Below are positions 27,577 to 42,900 of a stretch of DNA of 64,000 bases, piece by piece. The position numbers and the translations under genes are program-made. Numbering within the stretch: the first letter of the stretch is position 1; every line of letters begins with the position of its first letter. Source of the stretch: Progne subis subis (Eukaryota > Chordata > Aves > Passeriformes > Hirundinidae); NCBI GenBank assembly GCA_022316685.1, contig JAKJHU010000141.1, forward strand, positions 828,921-892,920, in the 5' to 3' direction. The notes beneath the pieces were generated by a model. It saw only the letters and a program-made list of their open reading frames with translations, was not told where the DNA came from and did no database searches.

Positions 27577-28047
27577 TGATGCCTGAAGTTTCAGGTTTCA
27601 TTATTTTTCACATTCTGTGCTGCCCAGGTGCAGCTCTGAGCTCACACTCAGGGTCACTCAGCTCTCTGCACACAGCAGGGACACAAAACAAATCCTTTTC
27701 CTGCTGCACACCAAGGACAACTTTCAGCCCAAAAGCACAAACAAGGGTGGCTGGAGGGAGGAACAAGAAGGATGGGAGCTCACAGCCTGGAGCTGGAATG
27801 GGACAATTCAACCCCAAAGTGCAAATGGAACAAAACTTATAAAAGTGTCAGACCTCGTGACCCTTTGTCCATTTTGTGCTCATTTTGGGTCCATTTTGTG
27901 TCCATTTTGGGTCCACATTGGGTGTAGCCCTGCCCAGGCTCTTGTCCTGCCCAAGGTGTATCCTAAAGGCCTTTCAGTAAATATCTACTTTATTCTCCAG
28001 CTCTGTCCAGTCTCTGTTGCAGGTCAGCCTCTCCCAGGCATCAGCTG
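27577..28047 (+). mobile_element. Probable LTR (endogenous retrovirus), sense
   Basis: The stretch starts near TGATGCCTGAAGTTTCAGG. It has TATAAAA at 27838-27844, then a short internal repeat of CCATTTTGGGT words (27866-27921). It continues with AAGGCCTTTCAGTAAATA and ends near CCTCTCCCAGGCA. This matches my memory of avian ERV LTRs. I could not find a target-site duplication, so the limits are approximate. Confidence 0.55.
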
Positions 28048-30766
28048 CAGCTCCTGGAGCAGGGGTGGGCTCTCACCAGCCCATCTCCTGCTGGACCCAG
28101 TGGCTCTGAAGTGCATCAAGGCACAGGAATTCAGGGCAGAGTGAGCTCAGGCTGTACTCCAGCTCAGTGCAAGAGGTTCAAACACGAGGTAACTCTTTGG
28201 CAGTGACTCTTCCTCTGTGACTCGCAGGATCAGCCACAGTGACTGCACTCACTCTTCATTTCATCATCAAGAGCCTCATCTCATCTGCTCCACGGGCGGG
28301 GAAAGGAGAGGGCTCAGGAGAGAGAGGCACCGAGAGAGACACACAGAGGGCTCTGACTGCAGGAACTTGCCACAGGCCATTAAAATGCATTTTGCAAAAT
28401 CCTTTCCTCCCAAAGGCACCTCTCTGAATCCCTCTTTTTTTCTTTTTTTTTTTTTTTATTTTTTAAATCCCCAGCAGAAGTTATTATGTAGCATCAGCCA
28501 CAAATGGGGACATCTTTTGACAATCTTTCTGGCTGTGCTGCGTTTCCTCAACACATGGCTGAGCACAAGCTCTGATGCAGTTCTGCCACTGTCAAGTGCA
28601 CTAGGCTTCAGCTCAGCTCTGAGAACCAATCCCTTGGGCCTACCCCCCTTCTTAAACGCATGAGTAAAAAGCCAAATTAAAACTGGAAGGCTCTAGAGCA
28701 GGTCTGCCCATATTTTCCTTTACTGCTTATACAGGATATTTGGATCTACAGATATCACAGATCTACTTTCCCACATTCTTTCAGTAGCAATGCACTACAT
28801 GAATTAACAATTATTAGCAGTTCTGTGATTCTATAGCGTGCCTTTTTTTTTAATGCAAAGATACCTATTTTAGTGTTAATGTGCACCATCTGGTAACCTT
28901 GGCTTGCTACAAGGCACTAAAAGGTACTAATATTCACTGTTCTGTGGTGTCAGTCAGAGGAGCAGAGATTTTATTTGGTTTTATAGGCACATTTCTAAGT
29001 CACTGAGGAGATTTTAGGCCAGAAGGAGCCTTTTCTTCAGCTGGATATTCTGGGACAGCTGTACTGGAATCGGTGGAACGCTTCAGTAACAGCAGAGTTT
29101 GCCCATAAGTACAACAATGTGTGCCTTATGCCAAAGATCGTGGATAACCAGCCCTTCAACTACATGACTTTTTTAGACAGCAGTGTGTGTTGTTCATTAT
29201 ATTCCATTTAACCAAATTACATCATTTCAGTCAATGAATTGCTCTTGAGAGGAATAAAACCACAAACTCCCCGTTAATATAAATGCTGGCATCGCTCTGA
29301 TAGCAGACGTCTCTCGAGGCATCTCTGGTGAAGATGCTGAGTTAGTGAAGCCCACACCACTGCATCACCCAAAATAAATGCTGGAATTTACGCAGCCATC
29401 CACCATTTCCCCACAAAAGGTCGCTTCCAGTACCTAAAAGGAGCTTACAAGAAAGCTGTATTGTATTTGTGGCTTTCCAGTGAGGTTTGCACGAGTTTGT
29501 GCTGACAGCCAGAAAATCTTCTATAACGTACAGCTGAGTGAAAAAGTTACACACGCTGAAAATAATGCAGATTAATAATGTATTTACTGCTTATCATGGT
29601 TATGCTTGCGATTTATTGCACTGATCTGGGGGAGATGATTGTTTATGAAATGCAGATGGCTTGAAAACAGGGCGATTCCAAGTGTTACAGGTAAAGGCAC
29701 TATGAGTTACTTACAGACAAAATATTATTATCCATAAAAGGCGAAAGGCGCATTTCCACTTGTCTGTTAGTTTGGTTGAGGAGGATGGTTTTGAGCTGGC
29801 TCTCCTCAGTTTTCCCATTTATTGCAGCGTGGTTCTCATTGCTGAGCTGTCCTGGAGCAGCTGGGCTGCTTTAACACAGCACTAAACCAGAGGAGCTGCT
29901 CCAGGGACAGACACCAGACTAGATCAAATTCAAAGTAAAACTCCTAAAAGACCTACAACAAGGCCACCAGATCTTCAGTGCCAGCTTTTTTTTTTTCTCT
30001 TTTTTTCCCTTCTGTAGTTTAATTCCTCTTTCACTGTACTCATGACTAACAGCAGAGATTCCTGCTCTCTTTCCATCCAGAGCTTCTTTCCAGCAGTGCA
30101 CTATTTTGCTGGAAAACTAATTTTTCCATTCAGAGGAGAGCTTAGCTGTGCTGAACAGCGTTTTTATGTGAGCTAATCCTTCTCCTTTAATGAATTAAGC
30201 TTGTTTCTTCACCCTCCTTTTCAAATAAAGGGGATTTTTCACGTGCTGCAGCATCTTTCAGTGCAGCAGTGCTACAGGGGTAAGCAGGCCACCTTATGAG
30301 GCTTAAATCTAGGCAGATGGTAACAAGCATTCAGTCACTTGTTGTTAATGGCAGCATTAATTTCTCAGCTGAAAAGAGCCAGGATGAGATGCAGACAAGG
30401 TGTTTGCTCCTGTGCAGGTAGTGGCAGTAAGGTTCTGGAGGACTCGGGTTAACAGCTGGTGTCAGGTGAGGAGGTTAATGGAAAAGAATTTTGCTTTTCA
30501 GGTCACTTAACGAAAGTAACCTTGGAAGAGCTTAGCAGAGCCCTTGGGGTAGAATAAATTATTCCTCTTCTGCTTCCATCACTGCAAGTTAATCCAAGAT
30601 ACGGGAGAAGCTGATCTAAACACGAACTCAACGGAGCAGAGCATCACAGGAGGCACAGCAGTGCTGCTGTAATCTCTGCTGCCCCTCCAGGGAGAGAACA
30701 CAGCCCTGGGACGAAGGCTTTGCAGAGCCACAGCTTGAAAATAGGCACTTTGGGGTGCAGGTTAGC

Positions 30767-30787
30767 AAAAAAAAAAAAAAAAAAAAA
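30767..30787. repeat. Poly-A run
   Basis: An uninterrupted run of 21 A. No retroposon body is recognisable before it. Confidence 0.9.
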
Positions 30788-32115
30788 CAAACCCAAAAAA
30801 ATAACACTGTGTGAGAAGACAACCGAAATATTTATCACAAGACAGGCAATTTTGGGCCAATTCATGGCCTTTGGGTGAGGCAGACACAGAAAAGAGGCCG
30901 TGGCAGCCCCTGGTCACACTGTCCCTGTTCTGTGTTGTGCTGGTTTGCTTTGCTGCTCAGAAATAACTCCAGCTCCTGTCAGCGGGGGCCTTGCACTCAC
31001 CTGCTCCTCGGGAGCCTCTGTGTCTCTCTGCACCACCATTTCTTTCTTTATCCCTTAATTGAAAGTGCTGTGAGCTGCCCAGGAAAACACCTTCCCTGCC
31101 ACTGCTGGAGTCCTCACGGGGCAGCGCTGTTTTGGAGGTGAGGGTTTGTCACAGGAGCCAGAATAAGGGATGAGAGGTCGCTTCACTCGATCCCAAACCT
31201 TGAGAAAGCCATTTTGAGTGCCCCAGATCCATATTTAGAAAGCCTCTGGAGCAGACAGGATTAGCACTATCCCCACCTGTAACATCACTACCTTCTCCTC
31301 GAGTGCCCATTTCATATTCCAAGCAACATGAATTCCTCATCTGTGTAAAGCTGAAAACCCTTTTTGCAGCCCTGGGTACAATAACTTCCCTACAGAAAAA
31401 CAAGATTAAACTTGACAGTAATAGAAGTGATAGAGGAGGAAAAGTGTTCTTCCTTTGAGGCACGGGCTCTGAATACAGCAGCCAGTCACTGATTGAAAAA
31501 GAGCAGGAAGAAAGATAAATGCAGTTACAGTCAAGCATCAGGTCTTAAAAAAAGGGGGAAAAAAAAAAAAAAAAGCTGCTAAGAAAGAGAAAAAAAGCCC
31601 ACACCTTTCTCTTGACATTTAACAAACTACCTAAACGAGCTAAGCAAAGGGAAAGGAAGAGAGTGCAAGACCTTACACAGAGAGCAGCTTCCAGCCATTT
31701 GTTACTGGATAGCTTAAAGTACATTTATCCAACCTTGCTAAGGGACACCGAGCCCTCCACAACCCACAGCAAAGCCTCAGGACTGTTTTCTCTCCCTCCT
31801 GCCTCTGTGGGGACCAGCTGTGCTTAGCAAAGCCTCTCCACACTTTAGTGCCTGTCAGCTGCCAGGGATTTAACTCCACACATGCCACATCCAGGTGGGA
31901 CGGGGAGAAGGTTTGTTCCCCAAAATGCCTGCAGCCACGCAGTGAGCCCTGCTCCTGTGGCTGACCCTGCACCTCAGGGTGGTGAGCACCTTTGGCAGTG
32001 TGCTGGCGGCACGAACAGCTCCTGTCACGCTGATATGTGTAAGGATTTATTCATCAGCTTTGGCTCTTTAGTGCTCTACAGGCTCTCAACTCCCAGGAAA
32101 CTGAGGCTGGAGGTC

Positions 32116-32574
32116 TCATCACCAGCCTCAGGTGTGTCCTACAGCGGCATTTCTTACCTCATGTCCTTGTCATCACCAGCCTCAGGTGTGTCCTACAGCG
32201 GCATTTCTTGCCTCATGTCCTTGTCACCAGCCTCAGCTGTGTCCTACAGCAGCATTTCTTACCTCATGTCCTTGTCACCAGCCTCAGCTGTGTCCTACAG
32301 CGGCATTTCTTACCTCATGTCCTCATCACCAGCCTCAGCTGTGTCCTACAGCGGCATTTCTTACCTCATGACCTTGTCACCAGCCTCAGGTGTGTCCTAC
32401 AGCAGCATTTCTTGCCTCATGTCCTTGTCACCAGCCTCAGCTGTGTCCTACAGCGGCATTTCTTACCTCATGTCCTCATCACCAGCCTCAGCTGTGTCCT
32501 ACAGCGGCATTTCTTACCTCATGTTCTCATCACCAGCCTCAGGTGTGTCCTACAGCGGCATTTCTTGCCTCATG
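32116..32574. repeat. Minisatellite, 9 copies of a 51 bp unit
   Basis: Nine units of 51 bp run TCACCAGCCTCAGGTGTGTC then CTACAGCGGCATTTCTTACC, with G/C variation after CTCAG and TAC/TGC variation before CTCATG. As 51 is a multiple of three, each + frame stays open across the array, giving a repetitive 250-codon frame that has no start-to-domain logic. It lies in intron 1, about 1.1 kb before exon 2. Four or five units keep CAG/GTGTGT, a donor-like sequence. Confidence 0.95.
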
Positions 32575-33628
32575 CTCCTCCATCACTGCTTCGCTCTTGG
32601 ATTTAGGCAGGCCGAGGGACGTTTCCTGCCATGAGGACTCTTTGGCAGCAGTTTCTCTGATAAATCTTTGATATTTGCAAAAGGGAAGCAGACCCACTGT
32701 TGCCCCCAAGCCAGCCGTGCCCCCTGGAGCAGCAGGATGTGCCAGGGCAGGAGAGGTGGGCACGGGGAGAAGAGGGTGTTTGAGTAGTGATTAACACACA
32801 ACAAAGGGAGCTGCCTGCCTGCAAATGGAAACGTGCCGGGTGCTGGCTGGGATAGGATTAGATGGGAGCATTCCCATCTAATTTTGCACTCTGCATATAG
32901 TAATAAGACACAACAGGGTGTGCATTAAGCTCATCTTTTGAGAAGTGCAGCAGTAGCTGGATAATGCATACCCTGGAGTGGCTTATTTGTAGAGGGCTAT
33001 GGCTCATTAATTTTACATTTAATTTTTTTCAAATCTGTTTGAAAAAAAAAAAACCAACAAAACCCACAAGTCTATTCTGAGGCCAGTTATGTAATGTATC
33101 CTTAGACTGGAAAACATTTTCAAATAAAAAGCGTAGGCAAAAGTGAAGAAGAGTTTTTCCCAACTGCATACCAGGGTTTGGAGTGTGCAGGACCTGCTAC
33201 GAGCAGGTTCTTGGCCTGCTGATGCAGATCTATAGTACAAATAATGGTAGTTATGGAAATCTATTCAGTGTTCACTCTTTCCTAGACTTTTCTTCTTTTT
33301 GTGTAATTACCTGGGCCTTTTTCCTTCCTTTTCTTTCCCTCTCCTGGTTTTTTTTTTTCTTTTCCCTTTGGTGTATGAGGCAATACCCATTTCAGACCAG
33401 ACACATATAAAGCATTTGGATGGGGATGGGGCTGACTTTTACACCAGACTGGGAACAAGGCAGATTTGGAGGATTTGGGGGAAATGGTTTGGCCAGAATA
33501 GCAGTGTGTGGATCAGCCTGCCTACAAGAGCCTTTAAATCACAGAGGGCATCATAAAACCCCTCTTTGGTTATTACATCACTCCAGGAGGATGAAGGAGG
33601 GACTTCTGAACTCTGCTGCTCCACGTGA

Positions 33629-34201
<573 letters not shown>

Positions 34202-36641
34202 TGAACGTGAAAGGCGCCGGGTAAAAGAATTCATTTCCGGAGTCGCTGTGGGTTTGTTCAGTGCTGGCTCTCAGGTGGGGTTTTTTGATGTGCACATGGA
34301 TTGCTCACAAGCCAAGGGGCTCAGATACCTTGGTGAGAGAGTGAATGTGACAACAGTTGAGGGCAACAGGACTGGGACTTGCTGCTGTGGGCTGGGGATT
34401 CTACAGCACCAATAATTCCTGTCTCAAAGCTACCTAAATCCCATCTCATTGCAACCCATGCAAAGAACAGACATTTCCAGGTCTGAAAGCTTTTCCCAGT
34501 GGCTGCTTTTGTACTTTTGTACAGGAACCCAAAGCTAGAAGGGGTTGCCGGGCTCCTGAAGAAGACTGGCTCCCTCAGGGAGTGCAGGAAATAACACAGC
34601 ACACAGTTCAGCTCCTGCAGCCACCGAGCACTTCCAAGAACCCATTCAGCACCAGCTCGAAAGGGCAGCTAAGGAGTGCAGGAGAGGCTGGGAGCACTCC
34701 CAGAGTCCCAGCTCTCCAAGTTGCCAGCAGCCTTCTGAAAACACTCATGGGGTGCAAATACTTCTTCACACCTGTGAGGCCTCTTGATCCTTGGTCCTCG
34801 GCCCATCTCTGTTTTAGGAACTGAGAAGCAATTCCCAGAAATTCAAACTCCTGCCCATAGCTCCAGAGAGGGAAGCCATGCTTCAGCTGAAGGGCGCAGA
34901 GCCTTTCAGAAGCCCTGCAAACCCACAGATTTATAAGTTGATTCAATAAAGGCCATGAACCCCAGGAGAATGCTGACAACAGTTTCATTAGTTGGCTCTG
35001 GATTTCCTTTCTCTTTCCAAATCCAGGCAGAATTTAGGAGGTGATATATTGCTGTTGGCCAGAGATGTTCCAGGTTATCTGAAGGAGGAATTTAGTTGCT
35101 TGGTTGAGGAGCTGAATTTCAATGTGCATTACATTCTTCTGTGTCTGGAGGGTCACCTGAGCAGCAGAAGATCCTGCCACATTCCTCTTCTCACTGTTTT
35201 CCCCACACCCAACACTGACCCAGCACGGTGTGATACATTTCACCTCCCTGAAGGGCTGCACGTGTCACCTGAGGTACAAACAGCCGGGAGGTGAAAAATG
35301 CAGATTTCCTTTCACCCCTTTGGGCTGCTGTGCCTCATCAGTGCCAGCCCCTCGATGCAATGAGCTGGAGCCAAAGCCTCAATCTTCCCGGGATCCAGCA
35401 CTTGGCAACTGCCTGCTCCTCCTGGGCTGCTCCAGGGGAATGGCAGCTCGCTGGTGTCGTGTCAGGTTGTGTTTCGTGCTCTGTGACGGGGTTGGGTAAC
35501 ACCACAAGTGCTTTAGGGACACGGACGAGTAGCGAAGAGTTGCTCTGGAGAAGGGCAAGCCAGGTAATCAGCCAATGTTCCCTGAATCTAAGAAGGAGCA
35601 GAGGTTCTCCTGTTTTTCCAGAGGCCCAGACTCCGCAGGCACGAGCTGCAGAGTCTGTGTGCGGGTCACTGCTGGTGCCACTGGCTCACTGGTGACATCC
35701 AGGTGTGACTCTGTGGCTGCCCTTACCTTGTGTTCACACTCAGAACCTGCAAAGCTGAAGCAGCTCTCTGTGTTTGAAACCTGGCACTGAACAGTCCCGA
35801 AGCTTTTTTATTTTGATTTTTTTTTTAATCATTGCCTGCTGTCTTGACAGTTTTTATCTTCTCTCTCTCTTTTTTTTTTTTTTTCTTAGGCGTATTTGAC
35901 TGAATTCCAAGCATATGGACAAATTCCATGTTTTGTGACATATTCATGACAGTTCCAGCCTAAAAATGATAGCAAATATGCTCTGTGTTGCCAGCTGAAG
36001 TCAGTGCTGTTTTCAGGTGGAATACTGGTGGGCAGGGGCAGAGTGAATGAGGCTGGGAAAGCAGCTACCGAACCCTATCATCCCACCTGGTTATTCACAA
36101 AAACCCTGAAGCATCCTGCAGGGTGGCTGGGGTTTTCTTATCATAATAATTAGGCCGTCTTATCGTGGTAATTAGCACAATACAAAACATCAAGCAAGAT
36201 ACAAACATCCTTGCCAGCTTCTGAAATAAAAATGAGAAGGAACCTTTGCCAGGGAGATGCTGAGAAATGTTTTTTAATCCTGACTGAAGAGTATCAGACT
36301 GAGAGGAATTTTTGTGGGGACAGGAAGGAAAATAGGAGTGAGTTTGGTTCTCATGAAAGACAGCTCTGCAGAGAAAAACAGCAGACTTTAAAAAGTAGAT
36401 CATCTTGTTCTGCTGAAGCTTTTTATGTCTTAACGTTAAATGGGATTGGATTGGATGGAGAAGCTTGTTACACCTTAACACTGACAAAGATAAAAGTCAA
36501 ATCTCCGGTAGCCAAAGAGAAGGATCCAATGTGGACTTTGGTTATTTCCTGGGGTGTCAATTGTCACTGCAGCTGTTAGTTCTTTATATTCAGCACAAAG
36601 AATGTGTAATTTCATATTGATTTCTGCAAATTTCCTGCAGC

Positions 36642-36667
36642 TTTTTTTTTTTTTTTTTTTTTTTTTT
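36642..36667. repeat. Poly-T run
   Basis: An uninterrupted run of 26 T in intron 2, liable to length variation and sequencing error. Confidence 0.92.
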
Positions 36668-36874
36668 GAGTGAAATAAACCTGAAAATTTCTCCCCAGAA
36701 TATGAAATGATTCCATTTCAGCCTTATCAAGTAGATAAGGTCAACTTTAAGATTCTTTTCAGAGAAGCTGTTAGGAGGAGATGGGTAAAGAGGTTGTGGG
36801 GTTTGTCTTTATGAAAACTAGAAAAATCTCCCATTATGGTGGGGTTTGTTTTTTTCTTTGGTTTGTTGGTTTGG

Positions 36875-36914
36875 TTTTTTTTTTTTTTGTTTGTTTGTTT
36901 GTTTGTTTGTTTTC
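36875..36914. repeat. T run followed by (GTTT)n
   Basis: A T run passes into about six GTTT units and then a C run. It is a simple repeat. Confidence 0.9.
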
Positions 36915-39900
36915 CCCCCAAAAAACCTTGGGAGGTACAAGTTTTGATTACTCCCAAACACAACACGTGCTAAATATTTTATAAACTGAGACACTTATTG
37001 CTCTTGAGGAAGAAGACCATTCTTCTTTGGAGGAGGGCCAAAACAATGGAGAATAAATTTGTTGCTTTTCCTGTTTGTTTTTAATAAACCCCTAAATCCT
37101 AGAAGGTAAATTACTGTTTACACAGAAGTAGAAGGGGAAAAAAAAGCAATTACACAGGAAAGATTAAAATGTGCCCTAAGGTAGCTTTGTAGTATATTTT
37201 ATTGCAGTAAATGGTAAAAACATGCTGTGCAATGTTCTCAAGCTCCCTCTCCCTTCTCATGTGAAGTGTGGAATCATTGTGTCCTCAGTTTCAACTTGCT
37301 GTGATCATTTCTCTAGAAGATGGGAAAGACTTAATAGCTGTGGTATCTGTTTGCATGGCAGTCAAAAATCCGAGGGAAGAATGAGGACAGCTCTAAACAC
37401 AGTGGAACACAATGAGTTAGACACATCAGTTCTCTCAGTCCACCACTAAAGAAATTATTTTCCAAGGATCACAGTAATTAATGTCTAAGAGACCAGCAGG
37501 CTTTTCAAAAATGCTGTGTAGCGTGTAGCATTTGTCTCCATATCATTACTTTCCTAGTTCTTTTATTCATGACTAATTTTGGAAGGACAAAAGGTACTGA
37601 GGGCCTAATAGGAAAAGGCACAGCTCAGCTGTTGAGGATCGCTCTTTGCTGTGCTCTCCTGGCATCAAATTAACTCTGCATTTGTTAATTTGTTTGCATT
37701 TCCAAGAAAAGATGGGGAAAAGTCATCTCTTAGGGTCCTGCCAGTCTCGTAAAGCACAGTTGTGTACCCAGGGTATGTGGCTGGGTTAGGGAATCAGAGC
37801 AGAGGCAGCACGCAGAGAGAATTTTTATGTCCTTTAAGTTTTTTTCCTTACTTTGCCAATAATGTAAAACCATAGTGTAGCAGTGAGTCAGGTCTAAAAG
37901 GGCAGATTCATGCTCATATTTAACATTCTGCTGAGCCACAAGAACAGCAATACAAATTCAGCTTATTCCTGCTTTCCTCCTCTCCACCACAGGTCATTCA
38001 CATCTCCAGAATGAAGCGAAACATCACCGTAGTGGGGGTTTTAATGCATTTTTCTGGTGCTGGCAAATAGCTGGGCAGGTTTAGTCTGTAAGAGGTCTAC
38101 ACAGTGCAAGGCACTCAGAAAAAACCCATTATTTTATCTGTCACTCTATTGCTTAGCACTTCCACAGAATTAGATCAAAGGAGCGCACAGAGAAATTCCT
38201 TCTCAGAAACCCTTAATCTCCATATCTCTTCCTCACTGTGCTCTAATCAAACGGCAGGAAAGGACAGAAGTACAATTGTTTGCTTTCCTAATTTACAAAC
38301 ACTGTTCTTTGCTGTTTTTCTCTTCAGGACGAAGCTTCAACAGCTTCAGTCCTGTTTTTATTTTTTTTTTTTTATTTTTTTTTTTTTTTCCAGGACATTT
38401 ACATAGAGAAGCACCTCCTGAGATGCAGCTCTGAAGTGAATGAATAATCATTCCTGCCATGCCGGATATTTCTCCTCTGTGTCTTGACTCTTGTCAGCTG
38501 TGTGGCTGCAGTCAGAAGCACAGCATCCCTCACCAGGGAGCATGCATAAACCTGGGAAATTTCTGAGGGCACTTTCACTTAGTGTACGAAAAGAGCTTAT
38601 AAAAATGTCTAGAGATGCATGAGGAATGAAGCGCGAGGTCTGTGAAAATCAAAGCTCCTTGTTTACCCGTTTTGAAAGCCATTCAGGTGTCTTGATGGAT
38701 GGCCACAGATCTTTCTTTGCTCGCAGGCAAAGCTCAGCTATTCTCCTGTGGGCTGGTCTGTTTTCTTGCCATACTGCCTGGAGGAAGAACGATACAGGGC
38801 TGAATATTTGTATTGTGCTCTTTAAAAGGCACAATGAAAAGTCTTGCTTGAGCCTGCACAGCTCGGAAGAGTAATAAAGAGGCTTTTGCTTCCAGATTTC
38901 TAGAAGGAAATCAGGTTGTGAAAACGTCTTTATTAGGACTAGGTGAGGGAAGCAGAGCTGCTCCTTGTGGAAGCTTTTCTTGGCTTCTGGTGATCTGGAA
39001 CACCCACATTTCTTGGTGTGTTCCACAGCGAGGATGGCGTGGCCTGTCCTGTCCTGTGCCACAAACCTGAACGTGAGTTTAGGGATTCCAAAAACACTGA
39101 CTGTCCAGATGTGACCTTCCCTTTTCCCACAGCCATCCTTTCCTTTGTTCATTGCTGTCTGCAGTGCTGTTCCCAGCTGGTGTGTGAGAAGTGGCCTGTG
39201 CTAGATGAAGCTGTTTTCTCTCAAACTCCATCCCAGCAGCACTTGGCCACTTTAGAAAATCTTCTGTGAGCGTGGCACTAACTGAGCTGTTACCAGCAGC
39301 CTCAGAGGCAGAATTTGGGGTGGCAGGTGGGGACATCTGTCTGTATTTGCACCCTTAAAAGAGCCATCCCTGCTGATCACTGGTGGTACATGACTCCGAG
39401 CCCCTCCTCTACGGGCTTGTGCGGTTGCCAGATCTCTTTGTTCGGTCTGGGAAGTTGTCACAGGAATTTAACCTGTACGGCTGCATCATCGCGTTGCAAA
39501 AATTAGGACAAGTGGCACTTAAATCTTAGCTCCTCTCCGAACTTGGGGGAAGAAATAATATCCAGAGGGAGCTGATGGCTGACTGCTTTGACAAAGTGGA
39601 CTGGAATGTTTATTTGAGGGAACAGCGTTACTTGGTACGTCCTTCACGTAACGCCGAAATGTTCTCACTTGATGAAGGTTAGCCACATATTGCAGCTGTC
39701 ACGGAGCAGAGCTGCAGAACGCTGTCTGTTGACAGCAGAATCATCTCTGGCTAATCTTGTCATGCATCAGTTTGAAAAAGCACCCTAAGACTGGTATGTA
39801 GGTCAAGGACAAGGACATGGATTGCGTTATGGTGATGTGCAGCGGGCAGAAAATGCCAGGATCATTCTTTAAGTCATTTTTGGTGTCTTGGGCCTCTTAC

Positions 39901-42900
39901 TTAATGATCCCCTGGACAAAGACGGGAAATATGTTGAAAGCTAAGGAGGTTGCCACTGTTTTAACGGTGTTCAAGAGTGATTTAGCGAGTTTGACAGTTC
40001 CCTTAACTTCATGTTTCCTATCAGTCTTCTTGCCAGCCAGAGAGGAGGCTTGGGAAGCCAAAGCCAAAGTAGAGGACATGACTGATGGGCTTTCTGTGGA
40101 CAACAGGAGCTGGAGAGGAGTGATGCCTCGTGTGTTGTAACAGCCAAGTGTTCAGTGTTCCCACATCTGAAGGGCTGAAGTGTATTTAGAGTCAGCTTTA
40201 CGTCAGCGGAGGAGAGTAAATCATGTTATTTCATACTTTGAATGACGCTCTGAAGTAATATACTCTGGGGAAAAACTGTGGGCATGGATTCCCTCATTTG
40301 GATGTAGAATGGATCATTGTTATTCACCTGATTTCTGGGAATTTCAACTTCACTCCTGTGGCTTAGAGAAGCGAGTTACGAACCTCCATTTGGAGGAGAA
40401 CTGAGACTGCACACTGCTCTCACCTCATGTACAAATCGGGTCCATCACCACCTCACGGGTGGCTCCAGGGGAAGTGAGATGAATAGATGGGTTTGTCATG
40501 GCACCCCCCAGACTGAGCTCTTGTGCAGACTGACATTTAAAAGCTGTGAGTGCAGTTTTTGTTCTTATTCTCTCCAAACCCCAGCTGGCTGATTAAACCT
40601 CCCTCAACAAAGCTTTTGTTCTGCCAGGGTGATACAAGCCAGGAGCAGGAGTAGCCTTTGGAGGTTCCCAGGGAAGTGAGAAGTGTTTGTAGTGTGCTAG
40701 TCTGCTCTTTCGTGGGTATTGGAGTAAATTTACTCATTCAGGAGAAGGCAAGGCAGAAAGGGAGCGGAATCCAAAATTACACAGTTTCAGCGTAAATGTG
40801 TCTCAGGTCAGAGAGGAAGCAAAGGAAAACTAATTTTGGGACTTTTTATTAACACTAACCGGGTAAAGTAGGTATGTATTTAAAAATACTTGTGAATGGC
40901 TTTTAAAAAGGTTCATGTTTGCTTTACTTATTACTTATTTAATGTAAATGTTAGTAATTCACTAGAGAGAATGAGCCCAGCCTTTTACTTAAAAGCCAAT
41001 ACCTTCCCCACTTGTGCTAAAGCCCCTGAGAGCTCCCAGTATTCACTCCCAAAGTCTGTAACTCCTGAAGTGCTGCCTGAAAGAGCACTCAGGAAATGCT
41101 GATAGATTTGTCTCTAAACAGTTCTTAGCGTTTTTCCAGTGTCTCTGTGTCCGATATCCCCTGATCAGCCCTTGGCACCCAGGGTGTTGGGAATTAACTC
41201 CCTGTGGGCTGTACTGCTCATACTCAGCCCTTCAGCACTCTGCCTTTGGAAAGCCAGCACCTTTGTGAGAGAGCTGTATCCTGGGCTGTTTGCTGGGATA
41301 CATCCCTCAGGGATTTATTTATCAGCTGCCTGCTGTTTGCTTGAATAAATGCTGCAAATGCTCTTGGGCTCTTGCTCAGGGTCTGGAACCTGTTCTGCTG
41401 GGTGTCTGCTCCAGGAGCAGCGTTCAGCACCTTGCCTTGATTCAGTGCAGGATTTAATGCACCTAAATCCTGCTGACACAGGCCATAAATACAAACCTAC
41501 AGCTAAACACACATTTAAGCACTCTGGGTAGAGATGGATTTAATTTCAGGCTTAAAGACTTTATAATTGCTCCTTCCATGGGTAGGTATCCAGGGTTTGC
41601 AAGCATCTGTCTTTGTCCCAGGATATGTGGGACCCTTTAATTTAAATATTTAAGCCAATCCAACTTGAAGGCGTTAAACCCATGAATTTTGATGGAACAG
41701 TGGCAGGATTTTGGAGGTTATTCACTCTTCCCTTTTGTCAGCATTCACTTCACTGCTGAATTTCCAGTTGCTACCACTTAAGCTGAGTTTGTGTCTGCTA
41801 CCACCAGAGAGATCTATTATGGATAGGAGACCTTTAGTTAAGACTCATGTGTCATCATAATTTAAAATATTTTAAGAACAGATTAAACTAAATTCCTGTC
41901 TAATTTGAGGCCATATGTTCATCTGTGGAGGATCTGGAGTTTGTTTTATTCACCAGCTGAGGGTTTGGAGCAGTTTGGGTAGCACCTGGTTTTCTCCAAG
42001 GGCTGGTCCAGCTCAGCCATGTGATCTCCTTCATGGTTTGGATTTTCATCAGTGCTCCACTGCTGCTACTCACAGCTGTGTTTTTGATAGGATATTCATC
42101 CTGGAAAAAAAACCCCCTATTATGTTTTGGAAGTGTCTGATGAGGAATGTTGAGTTGTGTACTTCCTTAGTTCCTTTCCCCCAATGTTACACAGCCCCCC
42201 CTCCAACTACTTTGTCTCATTTATATATATATTTTTTTTAAATTTATATTTTTTTTCCCCTCTTGCAGAAAGTACTTAATTAACAGCATGAACAGCCATT
42301 AGGTGTTTACCCTCTGCAGCTCACACTTCGGCTGCAGAATGTAAATAACTTTGCAGTCATTAACAAGGTTGAACTTTAAAAAGAAACGTGCTAAAAAAAA
42401 AAAAAAAAAAGGGTTTTCTTATTCATCTCACTGTTTGCAACACTACAAACTTGAGGAGGCTGGCATTTCTTCTCTAGAACATGTGGTCTCACAGGGCTCA
42501 CTGGCTTTCTGCTGCAGGCATCAAATTAGGCCACACAGAGTTTCTCTCTCCTGTCTTGGGCTAATTTAGAAATGAGGCTCTTTGACTATTGCCCACTGGA
42601 GTTTCCCTTAAGAGCAATCAGGGTTGGTGTGGCCCTGGAAATGCGTGGTGCTGCTTGAGCGGAGAAGGAAATGGCATTTCTCCTTTCCACGGGAGACAGG
42701 GATTCACAGGAAATCCGCATTCTTCACAGACCTAAGATACTCTGCTGCATCAGACACGGCACACAGGCTGCAAAACCTAGCTCTGTTCCTGGGAAAATCT
42801 GCCTTTCCAAAGCCTAAACAGCTTTAATTAATGGCGGAGGGCAGCACGGCACAGTTGGAGGTGCTCAGTGACGGGGCTGAGGTCTGACCCACTGCAAGGT

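Noticed and set aside
28825..28845. Short TTCTGTGATTCTAT motif as another CR1 end
   Set aside because: Too short, with no CR1 body upstream.
31882..32634. 250-codon Ser-rich + frame
   Set aside because: It is explained by the 51 bp array, and the flanks have no coding character.
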